Positions 1 to 6,730 of a stretch of 15,257 nt of DNA are shown one piece after another. The stretch's first letter is position 1, and each line of letters opens with the position of its first letter. Source of the DNA: CAZSNT01 sp964607765 (lineage in GTDB: Bacteria; Verrucomicrobiota; Lentisphaeria; Oligosphaerales; JABHEG01); assembly GCA_964607765.1 (NCBI GenBank), contig CAZSNT010000215.1:1-15257 (forward strand). The letters run 5' to 3'. The notes below the pieces were generated by a model. The model was not told where the DNA came from. It did not search any database and saw only the letters and a list, made by a program, of their open reading frames with translations. Both the position numbers and the translations under genes were made by a program.

Positions 1-14
1 ACGGATCTGTGCGG

Positions 15-38
15 GGGGCGCCGGGCAACCGGCGTCCC
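15..38 (+). repeat. 10-bp hairpin with GCAA tetraloop
   Basis: Bases 15-24 pair with 29-38 over ten consecutive pairs, one of which (18 with 35) is G-T. The four-base loop 25-28 is GCAA, a member of the very stable GNRA tetraloop class when read as plus-strand RNA. No T run follows, so it is not a canonical intrinsic terminator. It could be the 3' structure of an upstream transcript or one copy of a dispersed palindromic repeat. Copy number in the rest of the genome cannot be judged from this window. Confidence 0.6.
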
Positions 39-47
39 TACCGCGTC

Positions 48-59
48 GGTGAGATCAAG
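48..59 (+). repeat. Isolated copy of the 12-bp unit
   Basis: GGTGAGATCAAG here is identical to units inside the nearby array (for example 219-230 and 267-278). It stands alone about 75 bp before the reverse-oriented block. It could be the seed from which the arrays grew or a remnant of a longer array. Confidence 0.5.
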
Positions 60-135
60 TAACCGTCAAGCTGGAATCTGCAGGCAGCGAATCACCGTTT
101 CGTACAGCCCAAGAACCACCTTCGGGAGTCCGACA

Positions 136-171
136 CCCTTAATCCTACCCTTAATCCTACCCTTGATCCGA
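136..171 (-). repeat. Three reverse-oriented 12-bp repeat units
   Basis: Three 12-bp units lie in the opposite orientation to the larger array that follows. Bases 136-168 are the reverse complement of 236-268 with one mismatch in 33 positions (at 260). The two blocks could therefore fold into a 33-bp stem with a 67-base loop, as a DNA cruciform or an RNA hairpin. The near identity points to a recent inverted duplication or to gene conversion between the arms. Confidence 0.85.
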
Positions 172-187
172 CGACAAGCACGGACTT

Positions 188-295
188 GATCAGGGGTGAG
201 ATTAGGGGCGAGATTAAGGGTGAGATCAAGGGCGAGATCAAGGGTAGGATTAAGGGTAGAATTAAGGGTGAGATCAAGGGTGAGATTAAGGGTGG
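188..295 (+). repeat. Nine-unit 12-bp tandem array
   Basis: Nine consecutive 12-bp units follow the consensus GATYAAGGGYGA and fill 188-295 without gaps. Units differ mainly by transitions: GATC or GATT, GGGT or GGGC, and the final GA replaced by AG in two units. The 5th to 7th units (236-268) match the reverse-oriented block at 136-168. Translation gives a monotonous I-K-G-E peptide, but no start or Shine-Dalgarno site supports a gene. A 12-bp period is close to one helical turn, so stacked protein binding on one DNA face is conceivable. That is inference. Confidence 0.9.
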
Positions 296-388
296 AAGCC
301 TCAGCTTAACTCTTGCCGGCTGTCTGCATCTACCGTCTACTCATGATCGGATGTCCGACTGCCATCCGCCGTCGATCGCCTGGTCCAG

Positions 389-3300
389 TCACCGGCGCTG
401 CAATGTCAGCTGCGTCCGGCCCGGGCTGAGCGTGACCACGGTTCCGCCTGCTGCCCCGGCGGCCACACGTGCCCCGCCGGTGCCCGTCGTCAGGCGATGG
501 GCCGCCTGCAGACGCAGGGACGCCGACCCGGTCGAGAATACGTCGAGTGTCGTTTCCCTCCCCGCAGTGACCCCACGGCAGGCGAAATGCGAGGGTATTA
601 CGACCGTATCGCCCGGGGCGATACTGTAGACGATCATCGGGTCGCCCGTCCGGATGCCGCCATCAGGGGGCTGGTCCTGGAGACGGAACCAACGTGCCCA
701 CCAGCCGGCGTATCCCTCCGCTCTGTGCTCCGCCACCTGCGTCACGAGGCCGCTCCTCGGGAAGCGAATCCGGCGGCCCAGTCCGTGAGGACGCTGGACG
801 CCGGCGAACAAGCGCATGTTCGTCATCACCCAGGACGGATCGTCCGCGCGCACGTCAACAACGTGGAATTTCTGCTGAATGAACGGCGGACGGTCGCGCA
901 GGTCAAGGCGGAACTGCCCCCGTGCGGGGGAGCTGACGCGCTCGATGACATACACGGAGGCATGGGCCGCGGAGGATCGGTGCTGAACAGTAATGGCGTG
1001 GCCCGCGAGAACGGTCCCGAGTGGCAGAGGACGTGTTGAGTGGACGAGCAGCGCGCTCTCCGTGGGACATCCGGTGATGTCGCCGCGCACCCCCGCCAAG
1101 GTCATCTTCCAGGACTCCTCGAGATCCACGCTGATGTCACGCGTAGCCATGTACGTGCCGTCATAGAGCACCACACTTGGCCCCTCCTTCCAGGCAGCGG
1201 CCAGACGTCCGACAAGTGTGAGCCCCGGCGAGGCAAGCGCCCTGCCGGCCGCCGCTGTGCCCACCAGCACTTCCTCACCGCCGACACCGTGTAGTTGGAC
1301 GGTGACCTCTCCGATCTCGGTGTTCTCCCGCACGCCGACATCGGCAAGCGCCGGGCCTTGTTCGGGCTTGAACGGCTCAAGCACGTGTATGAAGGCACTT
1401 TCCAAGCCAGGCTCTTTGCCTTGCCGATGCTCGACCAGGAAACTGAAGCCGTCCCTGAAGCCAATGCGGGACCGTCCCCCGACCGTCTTCTCCTCAGCAT
1501 TCGAGGCCCACGGCGCGCTGGCCCCCAACAGTCGCGTGGTAGTCCCCTCCGTCCCGTTCCCCGTACCCCACAGGCGAAGGCGCGTCGGCGCCAGGAACTC
1601 GGCCCACGGTTGGTGGGCCTCCCGACCGGCAGGCGTCACAGGTGCGTAACGTGCCGGAACGATCTCCCACTCTGAACGCCAGACACCCCCCTTGTGCTCC
1701 CATTCCGTCGGCGAAGTCAACTGTCGTAACTCTTCCCGGAACGGGGACTTGCGTATATTCACCACGTAGTTGTGGAAGTACTCCGTTTCTTTGCGCCAGC
1801 CGGGACCGGGATTCGCATGTTCCTCGAACCACTCGTACAGATTCGCCTGCGGCAACGAACGCGCCGGCCCGACGCTCAGTGACGGGGTCTCGGCGGGAAC
1901 GTGCCAAAACACGTCATGCCGCCTCCCCCCTGCCATGCGGAACACGTCAATGAGGACAGGGCGCCCCCCGAGGGTCACAGTCAACAGTTGGCGGGCGAAG
2001 GTGCCTACACGATGCGGATGGCGCGCGTATGTGTGGCGCCCATCCACATCTACGAACTGGACCAGGGATGCGGGGTGAGACGCCTGTCTGCCACCGATAT
2101 ATCGGTCGGGAACAAACGTCCAACGATCAAACTGCCGACCGTCGATTGCCCCGGTGCAGTGGCCCTCGAAACTGGGTGCCAGACCAGGGGAAGCCACGAC
2201 CGGCAGGGCGCTCTCGAGCCGATTCCACGGCGCGCGCCCGGGATCTGCATTGCCGGTGCCGTAGCCAATGTCGGGCAGCAGGTTCAACCCCTCATAGAAG
2301 AGCTGGAGATTGAGCCGCCCGTCGTGCGCGTGCATGATTTGGTTCTGATAGTCGAGGATCGCCTCGAGTCGGGCCCCGGGCTTGCCGCCGCGGAGGCACG
2401 TCAGGCCGTACATGGGAAAGGTCTGGGACCGTTCGTGTGCCCCATAGTCGAGGGGCGTGGGCGGCTTGCCGTGCAGCGTTGTGAAGAACGAAGCGTGCTC
2501 GTCGCCGTGCTGGCTCTCCACGTTCAGCAGCGTTCGTACCGGGAAATCACCCAGTTCGCGAATGCGCCGGGTGATGGGGTAGCGTTCCTCGAAGTCAATG
2601 CCGAGAAGTTCCCGGGCTATCCATGGGTGAGCCAGGTACGATCCCATCATGGCCGAGTAGTTGAAAGCGCCTTCCGTTGACAGCCCGTCCTCGAAGTGAT
2701 GATTGTAGATAAAGCCGTCGAGCAGCACGGCCACCTTGCGCAGGAACGCCTCGTCCCGTGCCACCACCGCCACCTTGATAGCGTTGTTCACATAGACGCC
2801 CATCATATTGATCAGGGTCGGTTGCTTGGCCCGAAGGTAGAGACTGATTCGCTCGAACAAGCGCGTGGTGATTCGATGATCCAACGCCGCTTCATCGCCG
2901 GCCAGAGCGGCGCTGCGCTTCCGGAACACCGGATGATGCCGTATGGCGGCGAAGCCCTCCGCCAGGTTCCCGTGCGGAATGAGGTCGCCATCGGAGCCGT
3001 GCCCGTAGGGATAGTGCAGTTTGAAGAAGGCCGTGTCCCAGGTCGAGAACGTGCCGGGGTCCCGTCGCCGTCGCTCCAGCTCGATGTCCCACGCGTCTTG
3101 CGTAAGCAACGCCGGGGAGTTGTTCCCTGGGATGACATCCCGACACCGGGCCAGCCCGACCGGTCGGTTCAGCGTGTAGAAGGGCATGCCCGGGTACGCC
3201 TCCGCCAGGGAATCGAAGATCGCGGCCAGCGCATCCACGGCTTTGGCGTCGTCCAAGAGCAGCACGCGAGCTGCCAAGTCGGGAATGACGGTGTAGACAA

Positions 3301-3967
3301 GCGCACTGAGGCGGGACCACCAGAGCTCACCGGCGGGACAGAACCAACGAGACCGGTCGTCCTCAGCTCCGCGAGGAACGTGGAAACGGTACTCGACGTT
3401 CGTGCCGTCAAGGTGCGGGACGACTTCGGTATGGTTCGGCCGCGCCGGATAGTCCGCGGGCATGTCCGCCTCGCGAGCGTAAACGGTTGCTTTGCAGCAG
3501 GCAGTCGAGCCGATGAGAGGGCTCTTCACAATGTCGCATCTCACGGCGGACAACCGCTTGCCGCAGAACGGACAGGTTCCCCCGCACCGCGTCAACGTCA
3601 GCGGGGCCTGCGCCACGATCATCTCGCGCCAACGCGCTTCAGGCACGGCCAGCCAGCGAGCACCCGCGGCCGGGTCACGGATGACGGAGAAGAAACGCCG
3701 TCCCCCCGCCTCGCCCTGCCGGATACGTTGGCGCACGGCGGGAGTGAACAAACGCTCGGGCATGACCGGCTCGATTGGGGCACAGACCGTGGCAAGCAAC
3801 TGTGCATCATCCAAGCAGAACTGTGGGACTACGCCCGTTCCTGCCGGGACGCCGGGGGGACGCAGACTGCCGTCCTGCTGAACCGCACACCCGGCGACGA
3901 CAGTCAACGCACACAGCAGAACGCCACGCTTTGCCAAGTGAATCCCGCTGTGAGTGATGGGGCTCAT
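389..3967 (-). CDS. Heparinase II/III-type polysaccharide lyase-like lipoprotein
   Basis: This 1192-residue protein resembles heparinase II/III-type lyases, which cleave uronate-containing polysaccharides by beta-elimination. The start is an ATG preceded by AGAGGAA four bases upstream. The N-terminus is a lipoprotein signal with lipobox V-A-G-C and lipidated Cys27. Residues 128-135 carry C-x3-C-x2-C (CGGTCPFC), like a zinc knuckle. An alpha-helical toroid-type region spans roughly 210-500 and includes FEDGLSTEGAFNYS near 426-438. The beta-rich lyase part begins near 536, with HAHDGRLNLQLFYEGLNLLPDIGYG at about 546-570, matching the family's conserved His/Asp and Glu-Gly blocks. Several hundred more residues make it longer than usual for such lyases. 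It lies 63 bp downstream of the fucosidase gene and is probably co-transcribed. Catalytic residues and substrate are not proven. Confidence 0.75.
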   Translation of the reverse strand: MSPITHSGIHLAKRGVLLCALTVVAGCAVQQDGSLRPPGVPAGTGVVPQFCLDDAQLLATVCAPIEPVMPERLFTPAVRQRIRQGEAGGRRFFSVIRDPAAGARWLAVPEARWREMIVAQAPLTLTRCGGTCPFCGKRLSAVRCDIVKSPLIGSTACCKATVYAREADMPADYPARPNHTEVVPHLDGTNVEYRFHVPRGAEDDRSRWFCPAGELWWSRLSALVYTVIPDLAARVLLLDDAKAVDALAAIFDSLAEAYPGMPFYTLNRPVGLARCRDVIPGNNSPALLTQDAWDIELERRRRDPGTFSTWDTAFFKLHYPYGHGSDGDLIPHGNLAEGFAAIRHHPVFRKRSAALAGDEAALDHRITTRLFERISLYLRAKQPTLINMMGVYVNNAIKVAVVARDEAFLRKVAVLLDGFIYNHHFEDGLSTEGAFNYSAMMGSYLAHPWIARELLGIDFEERYPITRRIRELGDFPVRTLLNVESQHGDEHASFFTTLHGKPPTPLDYGAHERSQTFPMYGLTCLRGGKPGARLEAILDYQNQIMHAHDGRLNLQLFYEGLNLLPDIGYGTGNADPGRAPWNRLESALPVVASPGLAPSFEGHCTGAIDGRQFDRWTFVPDRYIGGRQASHPASLVQFVDVDGRHTYARHPHRVGTFARQLLTVTLGGRPVLIDVFRMAGGRRHDVFWHVPAETPSLSVGPARSLPQANLYEWFEEHANPGPGWRKETEYFHNYVVNIRKSPFREELRQLTSPTEWEHKGGVWRSEWEIVPARYAPVTPAGREAHQPWAEFLAPTRLRLWGTGNGTEGTTTRLLGASAPWASNAEEKTVGGRSRIGFRDGFSFLVEHRQGKEPGLESAFIHVLEPFKPEQGPALADVGVRENTEIGEVTVQLHGVGGEEVLVGTAAAGRALASPGLTLVGRLAAAWKEGPSVVLYDGTYMATRDISVDLEESWKMTLAGVRGDITGCPTESALLVHSTRPLPLGTVLAGHAITVQHRSSAAHASVYVIERVSSPARGQFRLDLRDRPPFIQQKFHVVDVRADDPSWVMTNMRLFAGVQRPHGLGRRIRFPRSGLVTQVAEHRAEGYAGWWARWFRLQDQPPDGGIRTGDPMIVYSIAPGDTVVIPSHFACRGVTAGRETTLDVFSTGSASLRLQAAHRLTTGTGGARVAAGAAGGTVVTLSPGRTQLTLQRR

Positions 3968-4004
3968 GTTCTTCCTCTATTGTCACTCTCCAGACCGCAG
4001 CATT

Positions 4005-4026
4005 CCCGATCCCCCCCGCCCCCCCC
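4005..4026 (-). other. G-rich tract between fucosidase and lyase genes
   Basis: On the minus (coding) strand this spacer reads G8, C, G7, ATC, GGG. It starts five bases after the fucosidase stop codon and ends about 37 bases before the lyase start codon. It satisfies the usual four-tract definition of a potential G-quadruplex. It could affect translation or mRNA stability of the second gene, or change length by slippage. It lies outside both coding regions, so a length change would not cause a frameshift. Confidence 0.6.
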
Positions 4027-4030
4027 GCTC

Positions 4031-5359
4031 TCACGTACCCACATACTCGCCGTCGAGCCACTTGGCGTCGGAGAACGGCAGGCAGTAAGGGGGCGTCTCG
4101 AACTCGATTTTGATGACCGGGGCAAGATCGCACGGGGGCGCCTCGGGAAGCCCCGAGATCTTCCAGCGCGTGTTGGCCATGGGCTCCACGGCCAGCGGCT
4201 CTCCGGTGGTCAGCAGCTCCGCCTTGACAATGCGGGGTGCGATCTTGGAGATCACCACGTAGTCGCCGGGGTAGTAGAAAACCGTCAGATAGGCGATGTT
4301 CCTTCTGCAGGTGAACATGCCGTACTGATAGCAAGGGCCCTGCCCGGGCGTGGCGTAGATCCCCTCGGGGCTGGTGTCAAAGACAGCTTCCCCATGTCTC
4401 GCCAGCCACTTCCCGATGCGGTCAAGCGCATCGCGGTCGCGCGGCGTTACGCGCCCCTTGCCGTCGGGCCCGATATTGAATAGGAAATTCCCGCCCAGAC
4501 GCATGGCTTGCATGAAGTTGAACAACACCTGACCGGCCGTCTTGTCGGCAATGGAGTAGGGGATGTTGCCCCAGTTCGGCGCGTAGTTGAGGGTCATGCA
4601 GGACTCCCAGGCACGTCCGCCCTTCTCGGGTGTGATGTGCTGCTCGGGTGTGCCGAAATCCTCGGGGAGCCCGCTGCGGTTGTTGATCAATATGTGCGGC
4701 TGCAGCTCCCGCACCTTCGCATTGATCTCAGCCGCGCGATAAAACTCGGCCGCCGTCCCCGGCACAGCTTTGCCTTTGAAACCGAACGCGCCCGGTGTCT
4801 GGCTGCCCGGTGTCCGGGGAATGTCGTACCAGAGGATGTCGATCTTGCCGTAGTTCGACATCAGCTCGGTCACTTGCTCGTGCAGTTCGTCCACGATGTC
4901 GGGGAGCTCGTTTGCGTAGGCCTCGGTGTCCCAGAACCCGTGCCACCGCCAGTTGATGACCGAGTAATAGAAGCCAACCTTCAGCCCGCGTGTGCGCACG
5001 GCGTTCGCGAACTCCGCGATAAGGTCACGCTTGGGGCCCGTCTTCGCAGCATTGAAGTCATCCGTCTTGGTGTCAAACAGGCAGTACCCGTCATGGTGAC
5101 GTGTCGTCAGTACGACATACCTGGCCCCGGCCCGCACAGCCTGGTCGGCAATGTTGTCGGCCCAGTCCGGATCGGGCTGGAAGTCATCGGCGAGCTCCCG
5201 GTACTCATCCAGAGGCATGAAATCCCGTAACAGGACCTGTTCGCCACGGCCGAGGACGCTGTAGCAACCCCAGTGAACGAACATGCCGAACTTCGCCTTG
5301 TGCCACCACTCCATCCTGGCTTCTCGAGTGCTGTCCGGATCGATTGCCTGCTTGTTCAT
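4031..5359 (-). CDS. GH29-family alpha-L-fucosidase
   Basis: A 442-residue glycoside hydrolase, expected to release alpha-L-fucose with retention of configuration. GH29 landmarks run in order: WWHKAKFGMFVHWG near 18-31, RHHDGYCLFDT at 87-97 (the family's HHDG block), the TIM-barrel strand KIDILWYD ending in Asp179 at the expected nucleophile position, NNRSG at 226-230, a TLNYAPNWG block at 256-264 and FNIGPDGKG at 294-302. A small beta domain follows. I chose the ATG at 5359 because GGGAG lies five bases upstream; the frame extends 21 codons further to 5422 without comparable support. No signal peptide is visible from either start, so it probably acts in the cytoplasm on imported oligosaccharides. 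It is the first gene of a likely two-gene operon with the lyase-like lipoprotein. Substrate linkage is unknown. Confidence 0.85.
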   Translation of the reverse strand: MNKQAIDPDSTREARMEWWHKAKFGMFVHWGCYSVLGRGEQVLLRDFMPLDEYRELADDFQPDPDWADNIADQAVRAGARYVVLTTRHHDGYCLFDTKTDDFNAAKTGPKRDLIAEFANAVRTRGLKVGFYYSVINWRWHGFWDTEAYANELPDIVDELHEQVTELMSNYGKIDILWYDIPRTPGSQTPGAFGFKGKAVPGTAAEFYRAAEINAKVRELQPHILINNRSGLPEDFGTPEQHITPEKGGRAWESCMTLNYAPNWGNIPYSIADKTAGQVLFNFMQAMRLGGNFLFNIGPDGKGRVTPRDRDALDRIGKWLARHGEAVFDTSPEGIYATPGQGPCYQYGMFTCRRNIAYLTVFYYPGDYVVISKIAPRIVKAELLTTGEPLAVEPMANTRWKISGLPEAPPCDLAPVIKIEFETPPYCLPFSDAKWLDGEYVGT

Positions 5360-5364
5360 TCGTT

Positions 5365-5369
5365 CTCCC
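5365..5369 (-). promoter_or_regulatory. Shine-Dalgarno site choosing fucosidase start
   Basis: The minus strand reads GGGAG, five bases AACGA, then ATG. This supports the internal ATG at 5359 over the first ATG of the frame at 5422. Confidence 0.6.
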
Positions 5370-5474
5370 ATCGCTGGTTTGCTGGCTGTTGCAGAGTGTA
5401 CATTACCGCGCCTGTTGCACATTCCTCAATGCATGCGCCCAGTCTTTTGTGAACAGAACCCGCATGCCCACAGC

Positions 5475-5478
5475 GGAG
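5475..5478 (+). promoter_or_regulatory. Shine-Dalgarno site choosing URO-D-like start
   Basis: GGAG followed by six bases and ATG at 5485. This favours that codon over in-frame ATGs at 5464 and 5503. Confidence 0.55.
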
Positions 5479-5484
5479 ACCGAC

Positions 5485-6723
5485 ATGAGCAGCGCATCCG
5501 ACATGAACACGCTTCGCACCCTCGCAGGACGGTACAGTGAACTTGCGGCGTTGGATGTGCAGAAGGAACGGCTGGAGCGCTACGCGGCGACCAACAGCCT
5601 GGAACAGCCGCGTCCGGTCGTGTTGATCAGTGAAGTGCCGTGGGGCGAGATCCGGGCCGATGCGCTGGTCAACGTCTGCGCACCGGAGCTGCGATGGCTG
5701 GAAGGGGGATTACGCAGGGCTCTGTACCAGTGGGAGCACTTCCAGGTGGACTGCGTCATCCCGCCTGTGTTCCGCGTGAATCGGCGCGTCCGCTCCACCG
5801 GCATCGGCATCGGCGTGCAAGACACTCAGATCAAAGGCGACACCGGCGCCTACATCTCGTCCCACGAGTACGTCGACCAACTTCAGGCCGAAGCGGACCT
5901 GGAAAAACTGCGGGTTCCGGCGCTTTCCTACGATGCGGCGGGCACCGAGACCGTGCTGGCGACGGTGCGCGAGGTATTTGACGGGCTGATGGAGGTGGAA
6001 CTGGGCGGGGTGCTGCCGCAGTTCAATATCTGGGATCGGATCGCCACGCTGCGCGGCGTCGACGCTCTGCTTCTGGACCTGGCCATGCGCCCCGAGTTCA
6101 TGCACCGGACGGCTCAGCGTTTTGCGGAGATTGCGGAAGCCACCTTCCGGCAGTACGAGGAGTTGGGGCTGCTCGAGACCAACCCGATTCTCCTGCACTG
6201 CACACCCGCCTGCACACGGGACTTGCCCGCGCCCGGCTACGACGGCCACGCACGTCTCAAGGATGTCTGGGGGCGCTGTTCCGCGCAGATCTTCAGCGCG
6301 GTCTCGCCCGACATGCACGACGAGTTCGACCTCGCCTACAACCAGAAGCTGTTCCGCGACTGCGGCCTCGTCTACTACGGATGCTGCGAACCGTTGGACA
6401 CGAAGATCGACATCCTGCGCAAGCGCTTCAAGAACTTGCGCAAAATCTCAATCACGCCTTGGGCCGACCCGGCCCGCGCCGCCGCGAACATCGGCAGCGA
6501 TTACGTGCTGGCTGCGAAACCCAACCCCGCGTTCGTGTCGCAGACCACGTTCAACCCCCAGCCGGTCGAGGAGGAGATCACGCGCTACTGCGAGGCCTGC
6601 AAGGAGCACGGCACGACGCTGGAGTTCGTCCTCAAAGACATCAGCACGATCGCCAACAATCCCGACAACCTGACGCAGTGGACGGCCACGGTGAACCGGG
6701 TGATCGACCGGTATTACGGGTGA
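5485..6723 (+). CDS. URO-D superfamily protein, likely corrinoid-type methyltransferase relative
   Basis: A 412-residue soluble protein without signal peptide or membrane segment. The overall pattern resembles the uroporphyrinogen decarboxylase/MtaA-CmuA barrel superfamily, but I recognise it only at superfamily level. Possible metal ligands are His238-Cys239 with Cys243 (HCTPAC) and Cys300-Cys301 in YYGCCEPLD at 297-305. The zinc-dependent methyltransferases in this superfamily use a His-x-Cys plus a later Cys, so the arrangement is similar but not identical. True HemE proteins are shorter (about 350 residues) and lack these cysteines, so haem synthesis is unlikely. No corrinoid protein or reactivase gene is next to it. 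It diverges from the fucosidase gene, so methyl-group removal from a methylated sugar or aromatic is possible but speculative. Its stop codon lies 7 bp from that of the convergent cyclase gene. Confidence 0.6.
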   Translation: MSSASDMNTLRTLAGRYSELAALDVQKERLERYAATNSLEQPRPVVLISEVPWGEIRADALVNVCAPELRWLEGGLRRALYQWEHFQVDCVIPPVFRVNRRVRSTGIGIGVQDTQIKGDTGAYISSHEYVDQLQAEADLEKLRVPALSYDAAGTETVLATVREVFDGLMEVELGGVLPQFNIWDRIATLRGVDALLLDLAMRPEFMHRTAQRFAEIAEATFRQYEELGLLETNPILLHCTPACTRDLPAPGYDGHARLKDVWGRCSAQIFSAVSPDMHDEFDLAYNQKLFRDCGLVYYGCCEPLDTKIDILRKRFKNLRKISITPWADPARAAANIGSDYVLAAKPNPAFVSQTTFNPQPVEEEITRYCEACKEHGTTLEFVLKDISTIANNPDNLTQWTATVNRVIDRYYG

Positions 6724-6730
6724 TCGCCCG

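Larger units (their letters stand above)
1..388. other. Non-coding left end carrying repeats
   Basis: I see no convincing gene in this 388-bp stretch. It lies downstream of the minus-strand heparinase-like gene, whose stop codon is at 389-391. It contains a GCAA-tetraloop hairpin, an isolated 12-bp unit, a three-unit array in reverse orientation and a nine-unit array in forward orientation, each listed separately. The open frames here are low-complexity translations of the array. One plus-strand frame runs open from base 3 to a TAA at 60-62, so the tail of an upstream gene cannot be excluded, but about 19 codons are too few to judge. No intrinsic terminator with a T run is visible behind the heparinase-like gene. 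Confidence 0.6.
5360..5484. promoter_or_regulatory. Divergent promoter region, fucosidase and URO-D genes
   Basis: This 125-bp gap separates two genes transcribed away from each other, so it must hold both promoters unless transcripts start elsewhere. I found no hexamer pair with good spacing in either direction. The short inverted pair GCATGCG (5431-5437) and CGCATGC (5461-5467), 23 bases apart, is a weak operator candidate. Confidence 0.4.

Noticed and set aside
1..62. C-terminal end of an upstream gene ending at TAA 60-62
   Set aside because: Only about 19 codons are visible and they overlap the hairpin; too little to support a call.
92..277. Minus-strand frame with repeating P-L-I-S peptide
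   Set aside because: Also an array translation, TTG start, no Shine-Dalgarno site and no protein-like sequence outside the repeat.
136..295. CRISPR array
   Set aside because: The units are 12 bp and directly adjacent, with no spacers; no cas gene is present.
188..295. Plasmid-type iterons or replication origin
   Set aside because: Units are shorter than usual iterons, the sequence is not AT-rich, and there is no replication initiator gene or DnaA-box cluster in the window.
186..629. Plus-strand frame with repeating I-K-G-E peptide
   Set aside because: It is the translation of the 12-bp array from a TTG codon with no ribosome-binding site, then runs antisense into the end of the lyase-like gene.
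2696..4483. Long plus-strand open frame (595 codons)
   Set aside because: It is antisense to the lyase-like and fucosidase genes, which have clear domains and ribosome-binding sites. Long antisense frames are expected in GC-rich DNA.
5441..5460. CRP-like site (TGTGA half-site) near the divergent promoters
   Set aside because: Only one half-site is present, with no matching TCACA at the right spacing, despite the tempting nearby cyclase gene.
5431..5467. GCATGCG / CGCATGC inverted pair as an operator
   Set aside because: Arms are only 7 bp and contain the self-complementary GCATGC, so chance is likely; the right arm also overlaps the alternative ATG at 5464.
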